Shown here one piece after another: positions 51,434 to 64,000 of a DNA stretch of 64,000 nt. Origin of the DNA: Scortum barcoo (taxonomy: Eukaryota; Chordata; Actinopteri; Centrarchiformes; Terapontidae); NCBI GenBank assembly GCA_023238725.1, contig CM041538.1:3006182-3070181 (forward strand), read 5' to 3'. Within the stretch, counting starts at the first letter, position 1. Every line of letters begins with the position of its first letter. Below the pieces are notes generated by a model that was not told the origin of the DNA, ran no database searches, and saw only the letters and a program-made list of their open reading frames with translations. The position numbers and the translations under genes were made by a program.

Positions 51434-52946
51434 AGATATGAAAATTCCTCTCTTATCATTGTGTTGTTTGTCTGTACTGTTATAAATACACAATACAAAA
51501 AATGATTCATATCACCATTTTCTGATTTGTCACCACTATGTTTGAGTTGTGTTTACATTAAAGCACTACAATGACTTGGTTATCATTACACAAAGATTGC
51601 AGAGTGGTTAAGATGCCAGTAGAAACAGACAGACACAAACAGCAGTCTCCTGTGTCTCTGTCTATGTCTCTTCTGGATCTCTACACATCCATCCTCCATC
51701 CAGCCTCCCAACGTGTTTTGTGGCATCATAACAGCGTCATGACTCTTCCACCTTTGCCTCAAACAGACCAGAGTCATAATTCACAGCACTTAAACACCTC
51801 CTTGCTGGGTACAGTGAAAATAGGATGGATCTGGTATTTGACCACACAGGTCATTCTGTCTTTTCTCTTGTGAGGCCTGTTGCAAAGTTCAAGTTCAGTG
51901 TATACTGAGGTTTATCATTTTACATACCTGCATCCACACAAACTCACTGTTATAACTCAGATGACTTGCGCACCTTAATAGGTATAACAAAATAGACCCC
52001 AATCAACACAAAATGCAAGTGAACAACAAAATGTGAAAGTCAAATATGTTTGGACATTTTTACTTTGGAGGTTTGGCACTGCTTTGAGTCATTTTAATGT
52101 CGGAATCAGTGGCACTTGAGTTCATACTGTTATCAACAGTTGAACGATTTGTGTCAGAGACAATCTCACAGGAGGTTGACTTATAAAAACACGTTTGATC
52201 CACACAGAGCGATCTCCAAAAAATTCCAGGTTCTCTATCCCAGTAATGAATAAAGAGGAGCGATGGGAGCGAGTGAGACAAGCAGAGATGAAATGAATAT
52301 GCGAACAATGGATGGGATTTGGTATTTGATATTCGCAGAGTGTCTCTCTTGAGCAATTGTTTTCCTTTTTCTGTTCAGCAGCCTAACAAGTCTGTTTTTC
52401 CATCATGGGGTTTAGTCCTCTCTCCCCTCAAACTAAGCTAGATTGAATGGCAATAAGCATTGAGGCAGAATTAGTAACCAAACCCTCTATCTTCACTGCA
52501 GTTGCCTCTTCTGGCCAATTAAGCTGTATTCCAACCCCGCTTCTCTCTCCGCCTCTATCCTTTCTGCCCCTTGCTCCCTGCAGCTCGTTTGGGATGAGAA
52601 AGACACTTAAGTCTGGCCAAATGCAAAAGTGCTTTATCCAACAAGGATTTGTTGTGACCACGACCATGCAGCCTCGCACACATACTGCCCACTCCCGCCC
52701 CCCCCCACCGAGCACACAAATTATTTCCTATTCGGAGTGCAATAGGGAGGAAAGGCACAAATTACAGGATTCACGACCAGCTATCAAATCGACGATTTCT
52801 CGTGCAATAGGGAGGAAAGGCTTACTGACAGGGACGACAGCTGTCAAAGACATTTCTCTCTCCTTTTCTACCCCCTCTTCTCTATTCACTCTGTTTTCCC
52901 TGTGTGTACATGTTGGTCATTCTCCAATGTGGTCATTATAATTCTT
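51434..52946. other. Presumed intron; no gene seen
   Basis: Contains a C-rich tract at 52694-52708 and a 20-bp direct repeat (52737-52756 and 52802-52821). The open frames at 51571-51873 and 52447-52941 show no protein features. No exon supported. Confidence 0.4.
52737..52821. repeat. 20-bp direct repeat, copies 65 bp apart
   Basis: GTGCAATAGGGAGGAAAGGC occurs at 52737-52756 and again, without mismatch, at 52802-52821. Confidence 0.9.
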
Positions 52947-53020
52947 GGCTTTGATTCCAGTTTTGGACTCAGAAAACCAAACGTGCTGTATCCTTGAGCA
53001 AAATACTTAAACACTCGAAT
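52947..53020 (+). mobile_element. tRNA-derived SINE fragment
   Basis: GGCTTTGATTCCAG (B-box-like) is followed about 35 bases later by GTATCCTTGAGCAAAATACT, the segment found downstream of the B box in several teleost tRNA-SINEs. The 5' A-box part is not recognisable. A perfect B-box word GGTTCGATCC also occurs separately at 53177-53186. Confidence 0.5.
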
Positions 53021-54975
53021 AAATAAGTAACATGACTTGATTTTTAGAAGAATCAAACAAACAAGAAAAAAAAAGAATAATCCACAAAGCCATCAGTGGT
53101 GCAACATGAGAATATGTTGACATATAATCACAATAAAGTCACACAGAGTTTAAATATTACCCCATCCTTTAACCAGGGTTCGATCCTCACCTGATGTGCT
53201 CAGTTCCGAGTTTATTCGCTACAGCTAAGAAACAATAATACGGTCTTGTCTCTTCATGGAGTTGGTTTTAGATTAAACTGTTTTAGAGGTGTTGAGTCAA
53301 CTGCTGCTCTCTGTGATCATTTTGAAAGATGTAGTTTGTGCTACTGAAGTGTACAGTATTGTACTGAGAAGTGTTTCAGTTGCTCAATCCTCATTGATTT
53401 AAATGGGTTGAACATTATAGGGGCACCTCCTTGTATACTGCAACATAATTTGACAAAAAAATAAATAAATGTCAAAAATGTAACATTAAAAGTCATCATC
53501 AGAAGTAATAGTCCTATATTACTTATCACTTTCTTACTCCCGTGCACCTAGTGAATCTGTGAATAGTCTAAAATCATTTTTTTAGTGTTTCCGGGGGTCA
53601 TCAGCAGACGGTAGGCTGCATGGCCTATTGTTCATGTGTTATAGCACACCACATGTGCTTTACATTACTATATTTCAAACATTCCTAAATCACAGCTGAC
53701 ATCTTCCCTTCTTTTAAATGGCCTGCGTGGGAATCTTTTACAGAAATTCTCAATCTGGACTTGGTAATCAGTCTAAGGAAATGTGACAGTTACTTGTGCA
53801 GACTTCAGATGCAAATGGCCTGGGGATGTGGGTAGGTGTGTGTGGTGGGTAATCCTGCAAATGTGATAATACAAGAGCAAAATGCAACAGAAGCAGATGG
53901 TTTAACCAAGGTCTTTACACACTTGTATTAGGACATGACCTTTATTTAGGTATTGAGCAAACCAGTTAATATTATTCGTTTAATGCAATATCACAAGAGT
54001 CTAAACAGTGCAAAATTGTATCTTTACTCCTCACCTTTCTCAAGTTTATTCTCAGACAGTTTTTTATGTGTTTGGTGATGAAGTACTGCGATAACCATTC
54101 TGATTGGTTCCAAGTTTTCCAGTTTTAGAAAAGAAATTAATCTGTTCCTGAGGAGTTTAGCTTTTTAGCCCAGTTTCCTACCATGTTTTGGACTGCAGGG
54201 GAGGAATAAAATTATTATGTAAATATGTACGTAAAGAAATGTATGTGATGATGGTATTTTAGGATATGATATTCTTTTCTATAGATGACACTTTGCAGCT
54301 TGTGCATAGTACAATTAATTGTACAACCTCTTTCCAGTGTAGCCTAATGAGAGTTAACCAGAAAAGAAGACAAAAAATCATACAAAAATGACCAATAACA
54401 AATAAAAAGATCTATGAACACAAGTTACAAGTTCAACAAATCAGGCTACAGAAATGAAACACTTCTCGCACCAAGGCAGACAATGTGGACATGCACAACA
54501 GTACAAACTCCACAGCGGCTGCAACCACTAGCAACAAACCAATAAGCAAAAGATATCAGCATAGTTTCTGCACATGTAGCACACACACACACACACACAT
54601 TACGCATAATGCTATGTTGCCTAGCAACACTGACACTCTCCTCTGGTGCAGCTGCCTAATTGGCTCCTTTCTTTTGTTCTATTCTCACGCGATTTATCAT
54701 GACTTTTTCACGTCACTTTTCTTTTTATTTTTGTAAGACATGCACATCTAACTGTAGTGAAGGGCTTGAGATCAAGTGAAAGTAAAAGTATACAAGAAAA
54801 TGACTTTGTTACGGTAACAAGAGTGAATGTCAATAATTACTTCCACCCTTGATGAAATGTTTGTCAGGTGCAGGTTGTCTCTAAAAAGGAATATGGAAAG
54901 AAAATGAATGAGTCCCTCTTGGGCCTGTTCATGACAGTGTGGCCCACCCCATCAGAGGGACAGCAGCGTTTTCCA
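53021..54975. other. Presumed intron; no gene seen
   Basis: Contains a B-box word at 53177-53186 and a (CA)n tract at 54580-54599. Nothing else recognised. Confidence 0.4.
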
Positions 54976-55073
54976 GCAGTTAGGCTAGTTAAGTGCAGCC
55001 TCATAGGGTTCAGGTTTGATTCTTTACAGCCGCACACACTCACTCAAGCTTGGGTAGGACACTTAACCTCACG
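54976..55073 (+). mobile_element. tRNA-derived SINE fragment
   Basis: GCAGTTAGGCTAGTTAAGTG (A-box-like) is followed by GCCTCATAGGG, a B-box-like GGTTCAGGTTTGATTC and then CTTGGGTAGGACACTTAACC, in the same order as in the fragment at 52947-53020 and in teleost tRNA-SINEs. Heavily diverged. Confidence 0.5.
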
Positions 55074-55183
55074 CCCTGACCAAAGGGAGGAAAGAGACTT
55101 TCCCTCTTGGGGTTGAACAAAGTCTGTCAAATCAGTGTGTGTTTATTCCTCTCTGACTCATTTCCCCTGTCTGTCAGTGTCAT

Positions 55184-55187
<4 letters not shown>

Positions 55188-55241
<54 letters not shown>
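55188..55241. repeat. (TC)27 microsatellite
   Basis: Perfect TC run of 54 bases. The minus-strand frame ending in Arg-Glu repeats is its translation, not a gene. Confidence 0.97.
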
Positions 55242-55245
<4 letters not shown>

Positions 55246-58200
55246 AGCAGCTTTAGAAGCGCCACTGTGAGCTGATGCCACTAGCCGAGCATGTCTTCCC
55301 TCCAGCTTACACACCAACTGTAGTGGGTCAGACTCTTTAACTGTGAGCCTGTCTATATGGCAAGATAGTCTGTGCAGCAGCCACTTGTCTTTACTGCAGG
55401 GATTAAAGCCCCTCTTCATAATTCTAATACAGTGATGCCCTCTTGTGAAACTGTATTACACCACTGTTTGCTTTAGTTATGCTTTACTTTAATACATTAT
55501 AATGCAAATCTGTGATTTAGATGGACAGAACCTCAATCAAGAAACAAAAGTTGTTAGTTTAAATACATTTTGAAATAGATTGGAGACATATCTTATTAAG
55601 CGACAGAACTCTTGCCGAATACAATCCTTGTTTATCTACCAATGCAACATTAAATTACATTTAGACAAAAATAAATATCATTCATTCTTTCTGGGTTTCA
55701 AGAATTTGCAGAAGACTTTGAATTTAGTTTTAGGGGGCAAGGGATCATGCACTGAATTTTACAGTGCACTGCACCCTTACTCTGTAAGACAGTCTACCAA
55801 CCTTGATCACTATATCCGACTAAATGCATACCCAAAACTAACAACAATCATCTCCAACTAATTGTATAAAAGAGGACAACACCACAAACCATAATCCATT
55901 GATATATATGAGGGCATGGATGGATGATTTAAGCAAATTAATTTTGTCTTCTTTACAAGGTGTGGAACAGCTGCCACAGCTACCCAGTACAGACACGCTG
56001 TTTACAGAGTTTATACTGTATATTTACTGATGTCACAGATATAAAAGTCGGCAGATGCAGGACCAGCATCAGTACATTTCTGAAGCATGTTTTTAATGCA
56101 AAAGTAAAACTTTTCCCATTTAAATTAGTATTCTCATAAATATGACCATATTACCATGGAAATTATGTCAGGCCAACTCTGCTTTAACCTAGCTCCTCTC
56201 TCGAGGTTGCACACTTTTAAGCTTGCTGCCAAAGACATATTCACACACTGTCAAGTGGAAGTAATTGTAGGCAGAATGACCTTTGTATCTACATATATAC
56301 TTACATGTACTATGTTCACTGCTGTGTGTAACTCTGGTGTGTTGGTGTTTCTTCATTTCTTGGTGAGAAGAGGTAATTCTGGGCCACAATCTCTTTATTA
56401 ACATTTCCGTAGTCTGAATAATGCACGCTGTTGGCATCTGATGACTTCTGACCGGATTCCCTCCTCATTATCTTTTTTCATGCAAATGGAAAGGAGACCT
56501 CTGGCATGTTGCCTCTATTTCACTCTTTGCATTCTATGCATTTAGATATATCTTGTTACCGTAGTGGTAATATATTTTCCTTACTCCCAGAAAATTTCCA
56601 TTTAGCAGTGTCTTTATCAAGTATCAAATTAGATACAGTTTTCCTCTTGTTGACCTTCAACACTTTGGCCATATAAATTAGAAAAATGCTAGTCTGTCAT
56701 TAGGTCATTTCTTCAATGGATGTTTGTTGTTGTATTTTCCCTGTCCTTAAAAGGAGTGGCTCCTTAGATAAATTGAGTAAATTGAGTCATGTAGCAAATG
56801 AAATAAGACAACATGTGCTGGTTAGTAAACCCAAATTTTGACCAAAGCAGCCTGCTTAAATACATAGCATTGGACCAAGTGTTTTAGCATAAAAGAACAT
56901 ACACAGGGGGCTATATTTGAGGGGATAGATTGGGATATTGTTATTCCTGAAGTATGCCTTGGAGTTTCTGCTGTTTAAAATCTCTAGCACAGTCGTAAAG
57001 CCCAGTCACATCATCATTTAGTACAGGGAACGTTGGTGTGTGACATGAATTTAATTCAGTGGAATTGATGTGATCAGCAGATTCTTTCAATGAAGCAAAA
57101 GCTGCACAAATATTTTTGCTGTCTTTTTAAAAGCTCCCCTTTGCTAAACTGTGGATTTGTGAACAACATGCACTGTGACTTGTTGGGGACCAGGCCGATA
57201 ATTTGTATAAAAGTGCAGAGGTAGAAGGACAGCTCCGATAGCAATGGAAAGTCACTAATAGCATTTCAGGTTGTTATGAAAGAGAGTGCAATACCTGATG
57301 ATAAGAAAGAAGTTGGTAATGGAGTGTAGGGTAAATTAATATTCATACGCGATACCCTCATAGTATTGGCAGCACTTTCATTTTCAGACACAATGTCAAG
57401 TCTCTAACAATGCAACACTGACAAATACTGAGAAATACTGAGAGAAGGTGATACCTAATACCTTTAATGAATATGATGTTATGGTTACACCGTGTAGACT
57501 CTGATATTTAAAGACCAGGTGACACACTCTGAGACAGTGCAGTAGAAGGGAGCAGGTTTGAGCACCCCAGCATGCCTCTGGATTCATTCTGGAGAGTGTG
57601 AAGCTGGGTGAATGTTCAAGGAGCCATGGAGACAATGAGCAGAAATATGAAGTCATGAAAGGGAGTGGGTATGACACAATCCTAAAGAATATTATAAATC
57701 AATATTGATGTATTGGATAATATGAGTTATAAAAATGGAAGATGTACTCAGAAAATGTTTTAAATATGACAAAGTGACTGCATGAAAAACAGTTGGTGGT
57801 ACTCTGGTGATTCATAACTTTGTTGTACAAGAGATGGGAACACTTACCGCCAATGGCGTTTCCTCTACATATAGTCAAACTTACAGTACTTCAGGCAATG
57901 TCAGAGTTTTTGCTTTGTGTTTTGTAAATCTACATCATTTGTTAAACAGCCAAAAGTATAACCTGATTTGTAATTAGAATACTTGGGCAGTGACAAACAC
58001 CTTACAGGTAGGGACCCCCTGAAGAAATGAGATGGATATGCAGGATGATAATAGGAAATCACACATTCTGGTGATTTATTTTTATAATCTTGGCTTTCTA
58101 ATGTAACAGTATTTCCTTAATTGCTTTGTGTGACTCTTGATCTCTTCCTGTAATACAAAAAACAGAGAAAAAAACAAACGTTTGGTTCAGCAAACTGTGG

Positions 58201-61200
58201 AACTTTGTTTAGTCTCGTCCTTATTGAAACCTTGACCTTATTAAGATGTTTCTCATCATCGATGCATAACATGATCTCAGTGATAGATTACCTGGAAGAC
58301 CTGCTGCTCTGCTGCATTGACTTGCATGGCATAAACACTGATGGGGCATTCAGGGCTAACAAAAAAAAATATAAATGGTGTTTTCGTAGACAGGAATCTC
58401 ACACAGTTATGTGTATTTTTCATGTTGCTCAGAAAAAAAGATGGTCCCAAATCATGTTTTCCCAAATCAAGTCCAAAATGGCCACCTTTCTTCCCTATTC
58501 TGATGCTTATTTTGTATTTAAGTAGATCATCTTTACCATGTCTACATGCCTTAATGTACTGAGTTGCTACAACATAATTGGCTGATTAGATACTTGTGTT
58601 AACCAGCAGATGAACAGGTATAGACTGATTAAGTGCCCTTTGAGTGTATATACCAGCAGCAGGTGATTGTACAAAATAAACTAAAAGTCATGACTTTATT
58701 TTTATTACTATAATAAATAGCCCTGTCTGACTCTGTGAGGCTGCAATTTACATTTGTCCAACCTCTCTACAGTCACAAATGAGGATATACAAGATCTTTG
58801 AAGGTCTGGGTAGCAAAACAGTGTAACTACTATTAGGAGAAAAAAAATGGTGAGAAAGAACAGCTCTTAAAGACAAAACTCAACTTCATGGGAACTACAA
58901 AAATAAGAGTAATAAAAGTTATTAACCATTACATTTGAACATTGTGTGTCACTTGGTCAGACTAACTCTGTGTCTCTGCTGTGCATGGTAAGAATTACAC
59001 CACATGGGGGATGAAGCAGTGCCAGTGATACTAGTGTCTGTAGGATTTGGGAGGCCAGAGAGGGTACCTCAGGGCTCTTCACCCCAACATGTAGTCATGT
59101 CTCTCTTTATACCTCCCTCTATTCTTCTGTCTCCCCTCATCTGTTTTTGGCAGACACTGATATTAAGTACACCAGGGTGTTAAGAGTGTCATTAAGCTTT
59201 CATTAAAACACCATCATCATTAGAGAAGGATTAGTTATTCCCTGGATTCACCACGACAGCAGCCCAGGAATATCAAAACAATCAAAGTCTATTAAAACAA
59301 CAATGTTGCTGGCCCACTGAGAAGCACCAGTTGGCTTCCATCAGTTTTTTTTCTTTTTTTTTTTTGTTGTTTGTTTCCAAGTGAGAGACGTGTATTTTGG
59401 CTGTAGATGTGCCTGGAACTGCTGATACCTTACCAACAACATGATGGCAATGTCAAAGTGCAGTGTGGATCAAAACGCTTAACATGGTTCACATACACAC
59501 GTATATATACACATTTTAACAAGGCTTATGAAGGTTCACTTATGGAAGCACTTTTTCACTTTTTCCTCTCTATCTTTATTGTGAAGTATTATTCCCTCTT
59601 CGCAATAATTCTGAATAAGAAGGAAGTGCTATAGTCTTATAATGTAATCTGGCTACATTGTAGCATTAATACAATTGACCAAAAATACGTAGCAAAAACA
59701 CCTTAAAGGACACCAGAATAGGGGGTGTGTTTAATAAAAAAAACACATTTATTGGAACAAAAGATGAAGCAAAGTGATTACATTCAACTTCTCCCATGAG
59801 AAATGGTCATTAATACTAAGTAAAAGCATTAAACGTGCATTAAATTCACCTTCAGGCACCAACGTTAAAAAGGGAGAACAATAGCCAAAATGAATTAATT
59901 CAGTCTCTGCCCTGGAGGTTGCTTCTTCGTTCTTGACTCGTAAACAGTGACCATAATACCACGTACACACAGACCACATAATCATCTTCTGTACAAATGA
60001 AAGGCTTATTAAACAACTTATTAGACACAAAGCCAACTACTACTAAACATACAAAATGAATGAATAAGTACTGCCATGAATAACTGCAATGAATAGAGAT
60101 GACCAGGTAGGCGAGATATAACTTGTGGAAACACAGGCAACAACTACGTAGCTGAAAACTTAACCTTAACCAGTGAAACACTGCACAGTTCAGCAGAGGA
60201 GAGGTCAATATCATTGCTATGTTGATGGGAGATCCTCCTTGCGACATGTCACTTCTTGACTTTTCATAATCTAAAGCATCAACCCCCATTCACAGAAACG
60301 GTACAGTTTCACCTTGTAGTTGATATGAGCAGGGAAAAGAAGGGAGAGGCTGATCAGTGCAGAGACTTGTGAAGGCATTCTCAGGTGTGCTTGACCCCTC
60401 TGTCTCAGCAGGCAGCAGGGTAATAATATCTTTGTTCACCCACACTTGGCTGGGTGCAATGGAGATGCAATGGTGCCATTCAGGGTTTGTTGAATTCAGA
60501 GTTCTTTCTTTCAGACTTGGCTGATGTGAAGAGGAAAAAGCCCCCAGGGTCTTTTTGCTTTCTTGGTCTAATACTCTGTCGGGGGGTGGGGGGTGGCTGA
60601 CACTAATACTAAATCTCGCCTGTCACAATTCTCTTATTATCACATTTTCTTTCCAAATTAATAATATAGTTATGTGTGTATGTGAAATAAATTAAAATAA
60701 AATTAACACACAACAGTTGTGCTTTGGTAAAAAAAAATGTGATAGGATTTGCGGATACACTGTTGGTTCAGTTTCTATTGTGCCTGTATCAGAATCAGTA
60801 TCTTGAATGAAAACATTTCCTGTATTGTTAACTAAACGTGACATATCCTTCAGCGTACATTCAATTTTGCTTGATATTCCTTCATTCAGTTGTTCTAGCT
60901 AGGTCGGTGCCATGCGCGACCTGTGAAAGCATGTTGTAAATCAATGAGCCAGGTTAGGTTCATTGCCAATTGGCACTCAGTATTCCTCTGTTCATCGTCC
61001 TTGTTCCTACAGGCCTGTTTCTTGACCCAGAGGTCTTGTGAAAGCAGAGATTTAGGAGAACACATTTGCTGCACTGACTTTATATAAATTCAGAGATAAA
61101 GTGTGTTTAGGCCATTTTTACATTCAAGGAAGAGCCTTTTTTACTTTAGATGTTAGGCTGTTAAATAGAAGTAATTCTTTCCTGAGCAACAGCAGTAATG

Positions 61201-63537
61201 TTTAGTCTCCACCATCTCTCTAAAAGGATATATATTATACATAAATTGTGTAACTGTGTAATTGTGTAGGTGAGCATTAGTGTCTTGTACTGATGTTATA
61301 TGGAGGCAAAACAAAAGAAAAACTAGAGGCAAACACACCTCAGAGTGGTAGGCTACATAGTATATGGTTAAAGCCATCTTGTGTTGACACAAGTTACTGT
61401 CACGTTACTAACCATAAAGTAATGAACAACATTAGCTAATGTGCTAAAAGAGTTTCCAGGTTTCCAAATTAGTTTCCAAATTTCTGACAGGTGGGCATGA
61501 CAAACATATAAAAATATAATGTTATCCACGCCTGCAACAGCCTACGCTTCATTCAACCTTACCTGATACCTGAAGCATGTGCTACAAACACAAGCTCTTT
61601 TTACAATTGCCTCAGATCAGTACTTTAATCTTATTGTATTGAAAATTGATTTTTTTTTTTTACTGGCAGTGGCAGCTGTTATGTGATATGTGAAATTTTA
61701 GTTTGGTAACATCACCTCCTTCAATTCTGGCACCTGACATAGATGATGTACATGAAGAAACTTGTATTTTCATAAGCCTTAATTAAAAAAACAAGCCAAA
61801 ACAACTTGCTCCTTAGTGTTGTAGCTGTTCAGGGCTTCTTTCTACCTCCACCGACACTCTGCCCACAAAAAACATTATAATGTGTACCAACGGAAAATGG
61901 GTGTGACTGACTGGAGTCTGCCCAGGGTGCCCAGTTAAACAAGACACAGGCAACTCACCCAAACCACTGATTGCTTCATATTGTTCCATATGTTTAATTA
62001 AAATGTGCAAGAACACCTTCCTTTCCCTTGGTTCTCACAGTGTAGAAATAATTTTGTATGCACAGACGAGACTAAATGTGTCATCATTAAACTTTAGAAA
62101 GACAGAAATGTTGTAAAGTTATATGAATGGAAAAAGATCAGTGCACACAATTACACAAATTTAATTTGAATGTAAATTAATAAATGTTTACCAATAATAA
62201 ACTGGTAAAATGTAATTTGACATTAATTGCAGTGGTTTGAAATCAGATATGCAATTCATAATGAGTTTAACTTGAAACTTAATTTTACTTAACTTAGATT
62301 TAGTTTTGTGACCACTTTCCTTTTTAATGATAAAAATAATTTATTGTTGTACTTTTGTACTTCTACTTAGCCTCAGGTGATACTTTGTTCTGATTCTGTT
62401 CATCTGTCACACTACAAGTTATCACTAGCTATTCAGTGGCATATCAACAGTGTATCAATAGACATTCAACAAGACTGAAACTAGTAAATCTTTAGTTTAC
62501 TGTGTATTGATAATCTGTTGTCAACTGAAGATTTGATCAAAGACTAAATGAACTAAGATTAGTTGCTGATCTGCTGATTGTAAACTAATGTACAGTTGAC
62601 TAACAGCAGACTCCTAGTGGGCATTCTCCACTAGGCATTTGTAGATATGTGTAAGGACTAATTAAAGTGAAAGACAGTTGAGAACAGTATTATATAACCT
62701 ATCAACAGAACACACAGACCATCCTCTAATTATATGCAAAAGAAATAACAACCATTTGAGTTGGGGTTAGAGTCCATCTATACTTTTTTTACCAGTATCC
62801 ACTGTCTGTCTGATGAAAGCCTTATTCCAACGTGTATAGTTAAGGGAAAGAATCACTTTGATAAATGTACCTCTGGATAAAAAGAGAGTAGCATTCCCCA
62901 AAAAACTTTAAGGCAAAAGAGATCCCCTTCATGGGAACCAAAATGGCCCAAGTGAAATGTCTCAAAGCCTGAAATATGATAAAAAAACTGGAAAATCTAC
63001 CACACATGAAAGAATCACCTTAAGATTTAAACTGTCGCATTCACTTTCACAATCAAATATTGTGCATTTGTAACTGTCTTATTCAACAATCAATACTGTG
63101 GTATAGGTAGCCCCAGAGGGAGGCTAAATTGCCTTGGTTTCTCAACAACGTCAATAAATTTCAGTCAAGCAAATATATCATGTGAGCTGTTTCCAGTCTT
63201 CCACCTTTGACTTTAGATAAAGAAAGCTGTTAGTTTTCCCAAAGGTAGGTTTAATGAACTCAGACCTAATGCTGAGGCAAACTTGCTGGTGATGTTGACT
63301 GTATGCTCAGTCAACAGACCCACAATGGAAAAAGAGAAAAAATTAGTGCAAAAGAGCCAGAGATATTTTTTTGTTATTCCACACATTTGAGTTTCCTGCC
63401 AAAATCTGGTGTCTACAGTACCCACAATGAAACTCAACCATCCACCCTAGGCGAGATTTTATATGGCGCCCCACCTCCATCGGCGATTTACATACGCTTA
63501 CAAAAGAAATCGAATAGCATTGTTCTTTACCATTGTC
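55242..63537. other. Presumed intron or intergenic DNA, 8.3 kb; no gene seen
   Basis: No supported exon. Contains a T-rich run (59346-59366), a G-rich tract at 60581-60596, a T-run at 61651-61662, a TACTTTTGTACTTCTACTT-type fragment at 62350-62369 and an 8-bp perfect stem-loop (62613-62635). The minus-strand frame at 59900-60289 reaches 129 codons without features of a known protein. Confidence 0.4.
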
Positions 63538-63768
63538 TTTAATTTATAACATAACATGTCATCCAATTTACATGCTTAAAAAATTACAAATAAATACAAA
63601 AAAATCTCATATACAATATAAATATCCTTATCACAAAATAGGCTGCTGCATTCCGGGGCTCTTCTGAGGTGGAGGGGACAGAAGGAGAGCTTGAGGCTGC
63701 TGAAGTTGTGATATCTGTTGATGGCCCAACATTTGCAGAGGCTGGACTTAAATATCTCAAAAGTGCGT
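63538..63768 (-). pseudogene. Minus-strand terminal exon (gene or transposon gene), partial
   Basis: Read on the minus strand, the acceptor CTCTTCTCTCTTCAG (exon begins at 63768) is followed by two bases of a split codon and 60 open codons to TAA at 63586-63584. ATTAAA, a common polyadenylation-signal variant, lies 40 bases further at 63543-63538. The peptide starts ALLRYLSPASANVGPSTD and has a Ser/Thr/Pro-rich middle (SAASSSPSVPSTSEEP), then an odd aromatic/hydrophobic tail, which may mean that the original stop was lost. It could be the last exon of a host gene or of a DNA-transposon gene. Upstream exons would lie beyond the window. I do not recognise it. Confidence 0.4.
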
Positions 63769-63890
63769 CTGAAGAGAGAAGAGGAGTGTTACAGCTATTA
63801 TATAAAAATGATGATTCCTAGAAAAAAAAAATGAAAAACCTAATAGATACATGTTGTCTACTATGCATATATAATATACAATGTATGCAT
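63769..63890. other. Upstream of the minus-strand exon; no feature seen
   Basis: Short AT-rich stretch that would be intron if the exon at 63584-63768 is real. Confidence 0.3.
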
Positions 63891-63965
63891 ATTAGATTAG
63901 ATACAACTTTATTGTCATTATAGTGAAATGTTGATTAGCAGATGCAAAGAAGCAGTAAACTGCAG
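63891..63965 (+). repeat. Dispersed teleost repeat (ATTAGATTAGATACAACTTTATTG)
   Basis: ATTAGATTAGAT followed by ACTTTATTGTCATTATAG is, from memory, the start of a repeat family very common in teleost genomes. The family name and the true right end are not determinable here. Confidence 0.4.
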
Positions 63966-64000
63966 TTTAATATGGCATGTGGGAATGCCAATTGATGGAG

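Noticed and set aside
52447..52941. 164-codon + strand frame
   Set aside because: It runs through a C-rich tract and a direct repeat; the overlapping minus-strand frame is equally long, as expected by chance in GC-richer DNA.
53177..53186. Perfect B-box word GGTTCGATCC as a possible tRNA gene
   Set aside because: No matching A box or acceptor stem at the right distance; no cloverleaf can be drawn. Probably SINE debris or chance.
59900..60289. 129-codon minus-strand frame with an AATAAA downstream at about 59750
   Set aside because: Considered as a retrocopy, but there is no poly(A) tail, no target duplication and no recognisable protein.

Overview
The window looks like teleost fish nuclear DNA, probably from a percomorph. 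It is AT-rich, full of (CA)n, (TC)n, (AT)n and (A)n tracts, and carries fish-type transposon debris. It has spliced coding exons with GT-AG borders and no operon-like gene packing. Most of its open frames of 60-160 codons are chance or low-complexity frames.

The one gene I identify with confidence is naaladl2 (N-acetylated alpha-linked acidic dipeptidase-like 2) on the + strand. It is represented by three consecutive internal exons at 20162-20429, 32889-33008 and 38817-38949. Their phases join cleanly (0 to 0, then 0 to 0, ending in phase 1) and encode 173 residues: the start of the ectodomain and much of the protease-associated (apical-like) domain of this transferrin-receptor/PSMA-like family. 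The introns between them are 12.5 kb and 5.8 kb. More than 20 kb of presumed intron lies upstream and more than 25 kb downstream. I found neither the preceding exon nor the following one.

The rest is presumed intron with mobile-element remnants: a 1.3-kb long-terminal-inverted-repeat element (14617-15953), a dispersed DNA-transposon-like repeat (from 19193), a decayed Harbinger element that keeps two pieces of its Myb-like gene (25518-26270), a 745-bp fold-back element (35915-36659), a CACATG/GTGAAA word-rich repeat (41350-41760), and a 1.7-kb element carrying minus-strand exon-like blocks with good splice sites (49701-51433). There are also tRNA-SINE fragments near 53.0 and 55.0 kb and a probable dispersed repeat at the right edge.

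Two further coding-like signals are unexplained. One is a frameshifted coding remnant at 27186-28010 that I do not recognise. The other is a minus-strand terminal exon at 63584-63768, followed by an ATTAAA signal, that continues out of the window. Gene-poor stretches at about 12.3, 29.0, 30.3, 31.3 and 44.6 kb lack repeats and carry homeodomain or octamer words, so they are candidate conserved non-coding elements, but conservation cannot be tested here. I see no CRISPR array, rRNA, supported tRNA gene or prokaryote-type system.
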